In this document: positions 1-4,908 of the stretch, one piece after another
Position numbering within the stretch: position 1 is the stretch's first letter
Layout: every line of letters begins with the position of its first letter
Assembly: GCA_012274205.1 (NCBI GenBank)
Contig: JAAOZY010000151.1
Coordinates: forward strand, 1 to 6,547
Direction of reading: 5' to 3'
DNA: 6,547 nucleotides
Source: Betaproteobacteria bacterium
GTDB lineage: Bacteria; Pseudomonadota; Gammaproteobacteria; Burkholderiales; SG8-39
Translations under genes and position numbers: made by a program
Notes under the pieces: generated by a model
Database searches by the model: none
Told to the model about the DNA's origin: nothing
The model's input: only the letters and a program-made list of their open reading frames with translations

Positions 1-33
1 AAAAACAAAAGCCGCCTCGAAGGGCGGCTTTTT
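1..33 (-). terminator. Intrinsic terminator of the rplM-rpsI operon
   Basis: A 6-bp GC stem (GCCGCC/GGCGGC, 11-16 with 23-28) is extended by four A-T pairs to span 7-32. Read on the minus strand it is followed by a U-rich tail (UUUUGUUUUU), starting about 20 bases after the rpsI stop. The same stem is followed by five T on the plus strand, so it may also stop a transcript arriving from the left. The position directly after rpsI supports the assignment. Confidence 0.88.
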
Positions 34-51
34 GTGTTTCCTGGGGCCGGT

Positions 52-447
52 TTACCGCTTGGAGAACTGCTTTGCACGCCGCGCCTTGTGCAAGCCCACT
101 TTTTTGCGTTCGACCTCGCGCGCATCTCGCGTAACCAGTCCGGCCTTGGACAGCACCGGCTTGAGCGCGGGATCGTATTCGATCAAGGCACGGGTGAGGC
201 CGTGGCGCACCGCGCCAGCCTGGCCGGATTCGCCACCGCCGTCCACATTGACTTTGATGTCGAATGTCTGCACATGGTCGGTCAGCACCAGCGGCTGGCG
301 TACCACCATGCGTCCGGTTTCGCGCGCGAAATATTCATCGAGCGCCTTGTCGTTGACGATGAATTTGCCCTTGCCGGGCTTGATGAACACGCGCGCCACC
401 GACGTCTTGCGGCGGCCCGTGCCGTAGTTGTAACTGGTTTCAGCCAT
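52..447 (-). CDS. rpsI: 30S ribosomal protein S9 (uS9)
   Basis: This gene encodes small-subunit ribosomal protein uS9, which sits in the 30S head; in the family the C-terminal tail reaches towards the P-site tRNA. The 131-residue protein has the usual bacterial length. It shows the N-terminal YGTGRRKTSVARV segment (residues 8-20), the family signature around GGGESGQAGAVRHG (70-83) and the invariant basic end, SKR (129-131). The ATG at 445-447 lies four bases after the rplM stop. Its Shine-Dalgarno GGAG falls inside the last codons of rplM, about 10 bases before the start, so the two genes are co-transcribed and probably translationally coupled. rplM-rpsI is a conserved bacterial operon. A strong terminator follows. 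Nothing is truncated or odd. Confidence 0.98.
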   Translation of the reverse strand: MAETSYNYGTGRRKTSVARVFIKPGKGKFIVNDKALDEYFARETGRMVVRQPLVLTDHVQTFDIKVNVDGGGESGQAGAVRHGLTRALIEYDPALKPVLSKAGLVTRDAREVERKKVGLHKARRAKQFSKR

Positions 448-451
448 CAGA

Positions 452-880
452 TCAAATCTCCAGCGCTTTGGGTTGCTGTGCGACGTGCGGATGTTCGCCC
501 TCGGCGTACACCTTCAGTTTCTTGAACATGGCGTAACCCAGCGGGCCCTTGGGAAGCATGCCTTTGACCGCCTTCTCCAGCGCCCTGCCCGGAAACCGCG
601 CCTGCATCTTGCCAAAACTGGTCTGCGAGATACCACCTGGGTAACCGCTATGCCGGTAATAGGTCTTGTCGGCCGACTTGTTGCCGGTGACCCGCAGCTT
701 TGCGGCGTTCACGACGACAATGAAATCGCCGGTATCGACGTGCGGGGTATAAATGACTTTGTGCTTGCCGCGCAGGCGCCGGGCTACCTCGGTGGCGACG
801 CGTCCAAGCACCTTGTCGGTTGCGTCAATGACGAACCAGTCGCGTTTGACCTCATGCGGCTTGGCGGAAAATGTTTTCAT
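452..880 (-). CDS. rplM: 50S ribosomal protein L13 (uL13)
   Basis: This gene encodes uL13, an early-assembling 23S rRNA-binding protein of the large subunit. At 142 residues it has the normal length. Recognisable parts are the start MKTFSAKP, the WFVIDATDKVLGRVAT segment (15-30), YTPHVDTGDFIVVVNA (44-59), TYYRHSGYPGG (73-83), the signature around VKGMLPKG (105-112) and the typical end QQPKALEI (135-142). The start is fixed by the conserved N-terminus. It has no clear Shine-Dalgarno: the bases before ATG read UUAUUAUCUCCA. A strong promoter at 916-944 implies a leader of only about 28 bases. In E. coli L13 represses its own operon, but no dedicated leader structure is visible here. It is the first gene of the rplM-rpsI operon. 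Confidence 0.98.
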   Translation of the reverse strand: MKTFSAKPHEVKRDWFVIDATDKVLGRVATEVARRLRGKHKVIYTPHVDTGDFIVVVNAAKLRVTGNKSADKTYYRHSGYPGGISQTSFGKMQARFPGRALEKAVKGMLPKGPLGYAMFKKLKVYAEGEHPHVAQQPKALEI

Positions 881-915
881 TGGAGATAATAAACGGCTTC
901 GCGGAAAAGGGCGTG

Positions 916-944
916 ATTGTATGTCACGGGTGATCAGGTGTCAA
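916..944 (-). promoter_or_regulatory. Sigma70 promoter of rplM-rpsI
   Basis: On the minus strand there is a perfect -35 TTGACA (939-944), a 17-base spacer, and a -10 TACAAT (916-921). Transcription should begin near 909, about 28 bases before the rplM ATG. The near-consensus match and optimal spacing fit a highly expressed ribosomal protein operon. No start-site data are available, so this is a sequence prediction. Confidence 0.82.
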
Positions 945-975
945 ACTACGCAGCGCTCGGAAGCGCATTCGGGGC

Positions 976-1007
976 AAAAAACAGCGCAGCTCCACGGAGT
1001 TGCGCTG
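976..1007 (-). terminator. Orphan intrinsic terminator upstream of the rplM promoter
   Basis: CAGCGCA (982-988) pairs perfectly with TGCGCTG (1001-1007). The stem continues inwards through a G-T pair and CTCC/GGAG, giving about 12 pairs around a loop of about four bases. On the minus strand it is followed by six U (976-981), which is the full intrinsic terminator pattern. The plus strand has no T-run after it. It lies about 30 bases upstream of the rplM -35 box, so it must end a transcript that starts further right. No convincing protein gene is there, which is the main argument for the small RNA proposed next to it. Confidence 0.8.
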
Positions 1008-1081
1008 AATCCACCAAAAGGAGGAGGGTGGAGGAGGCAAGCGTCAGCATTGATTTGGCCATTTCATCAACGCTCAAGCTT
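976..1081 (-). ncRNA. Candidate small RNA with anti-Shine-Dalgarno loop
   Basis: This is inferred from structure alone and I do not recognise it as a known family. Reading leftwards on the minus strand there is: a weak -10-like TAGAAT (1088-1093) that would start RNA near 1081; a possible 5' stem (TTGAT/ATCAA at 1066-1070 and 1050-1054, with flanking GCG/CGC); a C/U-rich stretch with two CCUCCUCC copies (1020-1037); a hairpin whose 6-bp stem UCCACC/GGUGGA (1027-1032 with 1010-1015) displays the loop CUCCUCCUUUU; and then the strong terminator at 976-1007. CUCCUCC is complementary to Shine-Dalgarno sequences, and small RNAs of other proteobacteria use such loops to block translation. The -35 element is poor and the 5' end is uncertain. 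The alternative is that this is only the terminator of an unseen longer transcript. Confidence 0.4.
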
Positions 1082-1186
1082 GAGACAATTCTACATTGCG
1101 GTATTGCTGCGTTGCCAGATTTTTTTACTGCAAGGTGCAACATATTTCACCGTGACCATGGAGAATACCCTCTATCTATATCTACC

Positions 1187-1210
1187 TGATTTTTAATTAA
1201 ATTAAAATCA
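1187..1210. repeat. AT-rich imperfect palindrome
   Basis: This 24-base stretch begins TGATTTT and ends AAAATCA, with TAATT/AATTA-like inner arms; 10 of 12 symmetric base pairs match. It is the most AT-rich point of an otherwise GC-rich window. It could be a binding site for a DNA-bending or repressor protein, or an UP-like element, but no promoter is clearly tied to it. Confidence 0.35.
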
Positions 1211-1302
1211 CAAATGACCACTATTTGCGCTTCATATATTACCATGGGCATGATGGCCGGATTTGCATGCCGCAGGCTCTGTCGCGATGCACAATCGATC
1301 GG

Positions 1303-1338
1303 TTTCGGGCTGTGGAAGGGCCGGCTACAATGCCGGCC
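1303..1338 (+). promoter_or_regulatory. Probable promoter of the osmC-like gene
   Basis: The -10 TACAAT (1326-1331) sits in the context GCTACAATGC. The matching -35 position has no TTGACA-like hexamer (TTTCGG at 17-base spacing), but TCGGGCT (1305-1311) recurs at the equivalent place before coq7. A perfect 7-bp inverted repeat GGCCGGC/GCCGGCC (1319-1325 and 1332-1338) frames the -10 box exactly. Transcription would begin near 1338, giving a leader of roughly 105 bases. The weak -35 suggests help from an activator, which is inference. Confidence 0.5.
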
Positions 1339-1443
1339 TCGCCTGCCGAATCGCCACGGGACAACGTGATCCGCTCCCAGCTGGCGAGTCGCGGAAGGAG
1401 TTACGTTTCTCCTGAAATGGCGCCAACCCTGAGGACGACGACA

Positions 1444-1860
1444 ATGGAATGCAAGGTGAAGTGGATAGACGGCGTAAGTTTTGTCGCCGAAACCGGGAGC
1501 GGCCATGCGCTGGTAATGGACGGAGCGGCCGAGGGCGGAGGCCGGAATTTCGGACCCCGCCCCATGGAAATGGTACTGCTCGGGACCGGCGGCTGCAGCG
1601 CCTACGACGTAGTGGTAATACTGAAAAAGAGCGGGCAGGACCTTACCGGCTGCATTGTCGAACTCACCGCCGAGCGTGCCGAAACCGACCCCAAGATATT
1701 TACCCGCATCCACATGCATTTCGTTGTGCGCGGCAGGAACCTCAAGACGTCAATGGTTGAGTCGGCGATCAAACTCTCGCACCAGAAGTACTGCTCGGCT
1801 TCGATCATGCTGGCCAAGAGCGCGCAGATCACGCACGATTACGAAATCATCGCAGAGTAA
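1444..1860 (+). CDS. OsmC/Ohr-family protein, YhfA-like
   Basis: This is a 138-residue OsmC-superfamily protein of the YhfA subgroup, presumably cytoplasmic. The superfamily includes thiol peroxidases that reduce organic hydroperoxides with two conserved cysteines; the job of YhfA itself is not firmly established. The two family cysteines are present in MEMVLLGTGGCSAYD (41-55, Cys51) and QKYCSAS (114-120, Cys117). The start MECKVKW aligns with the E. coli YhfA N-terminus as I recall it (MQARVKW), and GAGG (1431-1434) lies nine bases before this ATG. In-frame upstream starts exist at 1225 and 1417; the residues they add do not look like this family. It faces coq7 tail to tail, 113 bases apart, without a clear intrinsic terminator. 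The family assignment is secure; substrate and role are not. Confidence 0.9.
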   Translation: MECKVKWIDGVSFVAETGSGHALVMDGAAEGGGRNFGPRPMEMVLLGTGGCSAYDVVVILKKSGQDLTGCIVELTAERAETDPKIFTRIHMHFVVRGRNLKTSMVESAIKLSHQKYCSASIMLAKSAQITHDYEIIAE

Positions 1861-1870
1861 GAAAGAGCCC

Positions 1871-1903
1871 GCGCAATTTGCGTTTCACTATAACGGATTG
1901 CGC
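1871..1903. other. Hairpin between convergent osmC-like and coq7 genes
   Basis: GCGCAAT (1871-1877) pairs with ATTGCGC (1897-1903), and an inner CGTT/AACG stem lies between them. No T-run follows on the plus strand. On the minus strand it is followed by GGGCTCTTTCTT, a poor U-tract. It may be a weak terminator for coq7 or simply a mRNA 3'-end structure. Confidence 0.3.
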
Positions 1904-1973
1904 CTCGGCAGGGGGAAGGGGATTCCCCGCAAATCGCTACGGACCGCAGGCCGAACGGAGACTTGCGCCCTGG

Positions 1974-2603
1974 TCAGACCCAGTAGGATACCTGCGTCAT
2001 TACGCGCGCCGAGAGGCGCATTGCTCGCTTTACCGGCTCGGGCAGTTCGGCCGCGCCGAGCGCGTAGGCCGTTCTAGCGTGGTCGCTTTCGTCCTGTTTC
2101 ATCTGCACGACAATGGCGCGGGTTTTCGCATCCTGCGGCGCAAGACGCTCCAGATGCCCCTCGAGATGCGCCTCGACCTGCCGCTCGGTTTCAGCCAGAA
2201 ACCCGAGATTCCAGCGCGTGCCGAACCTGCCTGCCGCATAGCCCAGGGCAAGCGAGCCGGCGTACCAAAGCGGGTTGAGCAGGCTCAATCGTCCGCCCAG
2301 TTCAGTTATGCGCCGCTGCGTCCAGGCCAGATGCTCGGTTTCCTCGCGCGCGGCCTGCGCCAGCGCGCGCGTTACCGTCGGCTCTTCGCAGGACAGCGCC
2401 TGTCCCTGATACAAGGCCTGCGCGCACACTTCGCCGCAATGGTTCACCCGCATCAACGACGCCGCGTGGCGCTTTTCCGCGTCAGAGAGATCCGCCTCGG
2501 CCAGCGCACCGCCCGGCAATGGCCGCGCGGACACCGCGCCCGCAGCCAGCGTACGCAGCGCCTTGTCGAATTCTATGATCAGTTTGTCGATGCTCTCGAG
2601 CAT
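1974..2603 (-). CDS. coq7: Coq7-type 3-demethoxyubiquinol 3-hydroxylase
   Basis: This di-iron monooxygenase performs the last ring hydroxylation of ubiquinone synthesis (2-polyprenyl-3-methyl-6-methoxy-benzoquinol to the 5-hydroxy form) at the inner membrane. The 209 residues show the expected ferritin-like ligand set: Glu58 in NHCGEV, Glu88 and His91 in EETEH, Glu140 in AETER, and Glu172 and His175 in DESDH. These match the spacing of the Coq7/CAT5 family. The segment LLNPLWYAGSLALGYAAG (108-125) is the hydrophobic stretch thought to sit on the membrane. Coq7 replaces the flavin enzyme UbiF in many alpha-, beta- and gammaproteobacteria. The ATG at 2601-2603 has no evident Shine-Dalgarno (AUAUUCCA before it). 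A promoter at 2636-2661 gives a leader of about 25 bases. It is a single-gene unit, convergent with the osmC-like gene and divergent from the porin. Confidence 0.95.
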   Translation of the reverse strand: MLESIDKLIIEFDKALRTLAAGAVSARPLPGGALAEADLSDAEKRHAASLMRVNHCGEVCAQALYQGQALSCEEPTVTRALAQAAREETEHLAWTQRRITELGGRLSLLNPLWYAGSLALGYAAGRFGTRWNLGFLAETERQVEAHLEGHLERLAPQDAKTRAIVVQMKQDESDHARTAYALGAAELPEPVKRAMRLSARVMTQVSYWV

Positions 2604-2635
2604 TGGAATATCAAATTCAGGTCATGAATAACTGC

Positions 2636-2661
2636 ATTGTAGCGGATAGTTTGAAGCCCGA
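2636..2661 (-). promoter_or_regulatory. Probable promoter of coq7
   Basis: Read on the minus strand, the -10 TACAAT (2636-2641) lies in GCTACAATGC, the same ten bases found at the osmC-like promoter. There is no TTGACA-like -35, but TCGGGCT (2655-2661) occurs 13 bases upstream of the -10; the osmC-like promoter has it 14 bases upstream. Transcription should start near 2629, about 25 bases before the coq7 ATG. Confidence 0.5.
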
Positions 2662-2694
2662 TTTGTGTCGTTCAAAGACTTTTAAAATCACACT

Positions 2695-2704
2695 ATTGGC
2701 CAAT
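2695..2704. repeat. Perfect 10-bp palindrome ATTGGCCAAT
   Basis: This perfect 10-bp palindrome lies about 12 bases upstream of the proposed porin -35 box and 34 bases upstream of the coq7 -35 region. That is a plausible place for an operator acting on either gene, but no family match is recognised. Confidence 0.35.
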
Positions 2705-2715
2705 GGGCTTCACGT

Positions 2716-2744
2716 TTTACCTTGGCGTGTTGCATAAATACAAC
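2716..2744 (+). promoter_or_regulatory. Probable porin promoter
   Basis: TTTACC (2716-2721), a 17-base spacer and TACAAC (2739-2744) form a reasonable sigma70 promoter. The overlapping AT-rich CATAAATA could serve as an alternative -10. Transcription would start near 2751, leaving an untranslated leader of about 165 bases, long enough for small RNA or structural control. An imperfect palindrome, TGTTG...CAACA (2728-2745, 7 of 9 pairs), covers the -10 box and could be an operator. Confidence 0.45.
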
Positions 2745-2824
2745 ATTTTTTCCGCTTTCTTCCGGGATTTCGTTGAAAACTGATTGCGTCCAGCGCCATT
2801 TGAGTGAGAATGCGACCAGCAACT

Positions 2825-2874
2825 CCCAATTGGGGGGAGCGGAAAAGTGCGGCAGCAGTGGCCAACCACGTGGT
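2825..2874 (+). repeat. Two perfect palindromes in the porin leader
   Basis: CCCAATTGGG (2825-2834) and ACCACGTGGT (2865-2874) are perfect 10-bp palindromes within the predicted untranslated leader. The first can be extended to CTCCC/GGGAG with one extra G. They may be protein-binding sites on DNA; as RNA the loops would be too tight unless the inner pairs open. Confidence 0.35.
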
Positions 2875-2918
2875 GTCATTGATGCGCGCTCTGTTCAAAC
2901 TAAAAAGGAGATTACGGT

Positions 2919-4016
2919 ATGCAAAAGAAACTCATCGCTCTGGCAGTAGCGAGCCTTGTGTCGGCGCCGGTATTCGCGCAGTCGCAAGTGCAGATCTACG
3001 GCATCATCGACCAGGCAATCACCAGCGGCAACTACGGTGGCGGCAGCGTGACCCAACTGTCGGGCAGCGGCTACACGACTGAGCGCCTGGGCTTCCAGGG
3101 CAGCGAAGATCTGGGCAACGGCCTGAAGGCAAACTTCAGGCTGGAAACCGGTTTCAATTCCGATACCGGTTATCACGACCAAGGCAACACCGGCTGGCTG
3201 TTCCAGCGGGAATCGCGCGTCGGTCTGAGCGGCAACTGGGGTCAGGTGAACTTCGGTCGCCAGTACACCCCGTTGTTTAGCATCCAGGCTGCTAACGACA
3301 TCTTCCGTGTTGCCGGTATCGGCACGAACTATCAGTTGACCAGCACGGGAATGACCCGCGCGAGCAACGCGATCCGCTACGACTCGAACAGCATGAACGG
3401 CCTCTCGTTTGGCGCGATGTACTCGATGGGCGATACTGCCGCGGTCACTGCCAGCGGCGGGACCTCCCATCAGGAAAGCACCCTGGCGCCGAAGGATCTG
3501 GGTCGCCATGTCGGTTTGAACGTGAAGTACGACAACGGCCCGCTGTCCCTCGGTGTGGGCTACGGCAACCAGAAAGCAACGGCACTCGCCGCTGGCCTGA
3601 GCAGCCCGATCGCCACCAAGGCGACCATGGTTGGCGGTTCCTATGACTTCAAAGTCGTGAAGATCAATGCCGCCTGGCAGACGGTCAACAACGACGCCAA
3701 CCCGAAGTCAGCCGATATGCGCATGTGGGACATCGGCGCGACGATCCCGGTGATGGGCACGGACCAGATCAAGGTCAACTACACGTCGCTGCAGGACAAG
3801 TTGACTAACAACGCCGACTCGAAGCTGATCGCTTTGGGCTATGTGCATCCGATGTCCAAGCGCACCGTGCTATACGGTACCTGGTCCAAGATGACCAACG
3901 AAGGTGGTGTTGGTCGTACGCTGGGTGGCGCGCCCGCGGTTACCGACGCTGTCGGCCTGGCGAACCTGGGCTACGATCCGAGCGCAATCCAGCTTGGTAT
4001 CCAGCACGCGTTCTAA
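2919..4016 (+). CDS. General outer membrane porin (Gram-negative porin family)
   Basis: This encodes a 365-residue precursor of a trimeric 16-strand beta-barrel porin, a channel for small hydrophilic solutes across the outer membrane. The signal peptide is clear: KK at 3-4, a hydrophobic core, and cleavage after APVFA (residue 20). The mature protein begins QSQVQIYGIID, the typical first strand of betaproteobacterial porins. Other family stretches are ERLGFQGSEDLGNGLKANF (55-73), SRVGLSGNWGQVNFGRQ (99-115), AIRYDSNSMNGLSFGAMYS (151-169), SKRTVLYGTWSK (313-324) and the C-terminal IQLGIQHAF, whose final Phe is the barrel-assembly signal. AAAGGAG (2904-2910) lies eight bases before the ATG. It is a single-gene unit between a divergent promoter region and a strong terminator. 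Solute preference cannot be read from the sequence. Confidence 0.95.
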   Translation: MQKKLIALAVASLVSAPVFAQSQVQIYGIIDQAITSGNYGGGSVTQLSGSGYTTERLGFQGSEDLGNGLKANFRLETGFNSDTGYHDQGNTGWLFQRESRVGLSGNWGQVNFGRQYTPLFSIQAANDIFRVAGIGTNYQLTSTGMTRASNAIRYDSNSMNGLSFGAMYSMGDTAAVTASGGTSHQESTLAPKDLGRHVGLNVKYDNGPLSLGVGYGNQKATALAAGLSSPIATKATMVGGSYDFKVVKINAAWQTVNNDANPKSADMRMWDIGATIPVMGTDQIKVNYTSLQDKLTNNADSKLIALGYVHPMSKRTVLYGTWSKMTNEGGVGRTLGGAPAVTDAVGLANLGYDPSAIQLGIQHAF

Positions 4017-4042
4017 TCGACCCCGGTCGATCTGAAAGCACA

Positions 4043-4072
4043 ACGGCCACCTTCGGGTGGCCGTTTTTTTTT
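4043..4072 (+). terminator. Intrinsic terminator of the porin gene
   Basis: ACGGCCACC (4043-4051) pairs perfectly with GGTGGCCGT (4056-4064) around a TTCG tetraloop, followed by nine T (4064-4072). It begins 27 bases after the porin stop. Read on the minus strand the hairpin lacks a U-run, so it does not look like an efficient terminator for the trp genes arriving from the right. Confidence 0.93.
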
Positions 4073-4098
4073 CCGTACGCCAGATGCGCTTGCCCTGG

Positions 4099-4899
4099 CT
4101 ACGCTTTCCGCGTCATAAACATTGCTCCCAGTTCAAGCCCCGGATCCGGCGCGCGCATGAACGCCTCGCCCGCCAGAAACGCGTGCACACCGTTCGCGCG
4201 CATCAATTCCACGTCCTCGCGCCGCAGGATGCCGCTTTCGGTAACGACCAGGCGATCCGCCGGAACGCGCGGCAACAAATCCAGGGTCGTCGCGAGCCGC
4301 GTATCGAAGCTGCGCAGATTGCGGTTGTTGATGCCGATTAGCGGGGTCGCAAGCGCGAGCGCCGAATCGAGTTCGCCGGCGTCATGCACTTCGACCAGCA
4401 CCGCCATGCCCAGTTCGTGCGCGAGCAACTCCATTTCCCGCATACGCGCAGGCTCCAGCGCAGCGACGATCAGCAGGATACAGTCCGCCCCGAGGGCGCG
4501 GGCCTCGTACACCTGGTAGGCATCGAGCATGAAGTCCTTGCGCAGCGCCGGCAACGCACAGGCGCCGCGCGCCTGTTCCAGATATTGCGGCGCGCCTTGA
4601 AAGAATTCGCTGTCGGTCAGCACCGACAGGCAGGCGGCGCCGTGGGCGGCATAGCTGGCTGCGATCGCGGCCGGATCGAAATCCACGCGCAGCAGCCCTT
4701 TGCTCGGACTGGCTTTCTTGATCTCGGCAATCACCGCGGCGTCGCCGGCCGCGATCTTGGCCCTGAGCGCGACGACGAAATCCCGGGGCGGCGGCGCCAT
4801 GCGCGCCATCTCCCGCACCAGCTCTGACGGCCGCGCACGCTTCGCCGCAGCGACTTCCCCGGCCTTGTGCGCGAGTATCTTGCCGAGGATATCCGCCAT
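4099..4899 (-). CDS. trpC: Indole-3-glycerol phosphate synthase
   Basis: This enzyme closes the ring of carboxyphenylamino-deoxyribulose phosphate to indole-3-glycerol phosphate, with loss of CO2 and water, in tryptophan synthesis. The 266 residues form the expected single-domain TIM barrel, not fused to TrpF. Family motifs and likely catalytic residues are IAEIKKASPSKG (57-68; Glu59, Lys61), LRKDF (119-123; Lys121), LVEVH (168-172; Glu170), IGINNRNL (188-195; Asn191), VTESGI (219-224; Glu221, Ser222) and FLAGEAFM (241-248). All are intact. The ATG at 4897-4899 is nine bases after the trpD stop. Its Shine-Dalgarno GAGG overlaps that stop (TGAGG), which indicates translational coupling. It is the last trp gene seen here; its TAG is 83 bases from the porin stop on the opposite strand. 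Confidence 0.97.
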   Translation of the reverse strand: MADILGKILAHKAGEVAAAKRARPSELVREMARMAPPPRDFVVALRAKIAAGDAAVIAEIKKASPSKGLLRVDFDPAAIAASYAAHGAACLSVLTDSEFFQGAPQYLEQARGACALPALRKDFMLDAYQVYEARALGADCILLIVAALEPARMREMELLAHELGMAVLVEVHDAGELDSALALATPLIGINNRNLRSFDTRLATTLDLLPRVPADRLVVTESGILRREDVELMRANGVHAFLAGEAFMRAPDPGLELGAMFMTRKA

Positions 4900-4908
4900 C
4901 GGCGAACC

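Larger units (their letters stand above)
881..1443. other. Gene-free region between rplM and the osmC-like gene
   Basis: These 563 bases have no ORF with a recognisable product on either strand. From left to right they hold the rplM leader and promoter (916-944), an orphan leftward terminator (976-1007), the candidate small RNA body (to about 1081), a 12-bp perfect palindrome CTCAAGCTTGAG (1073-1084), an AT-rich imperfect palindrome (1187-1210), the osmC-like promoter (1303-1331) and its leader. For 1225-1302 I see no supportable feature apart from a weak GGCATG/CATGCC inverted repeat. Confidence 0.7.
2604..2918. other. Divergent control region between coq7 and porin
   Basis: These 315 bases have no gene on either strand. 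They hold the coq7 promoter (2636-2661), the probable porin promoter (2716-2744) with an imperfect palindrome over its -10, three perfect 10-bp palindromes (2695-2704, 2825-2834, 2865-2874), a porin leader of about 165 bases, and the porin ribosome binding site AAAGGAG (2904-2910). Confidence 0.7.

Noticed and set aside
1020..1037. Purine tract GGAGGAGGGTGGAGGAGG as a ribosome binding site or G-quadruplex on the plus strand
   Set aside because: No ATG or GTG follows at a suitable distance, and the GG runs would give only a weak two-tetrad quadruplex; the minus-strand RNA reading explains it better.
946..1062. Possible 38-residue leftward protein with a hydrophobic stretch (ATG at 1060-1062, start MAKSMLTLASS)
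   Set aside because: It would be translated through the terminator stem and six-U run, has no clear ribosome binding site, and matches no family I recognise.
1225..1443. N-terminal extension of the osmC-like protein back to 1225
   Set aside because: The 73 extra residues look like translated leader, the predicted promoter at 1303-1331 lies inside them, and YhfA-type proteins begin at the equivalent of residue 1 from 1444.
1147..1719. 190-residue leftward open frame
   Set aside because: It overlaps the osmC-like gene and its promoter on the opposite strand, and shows no family motif or plausible start; it is a GC-driven shadow frame.
1878..2627. 249-residue rightward open frame antisense to coq7
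   Set aside because: All six di-iron ligands of Coq7 are present on the minus strand, and this frame has no recognisable product.
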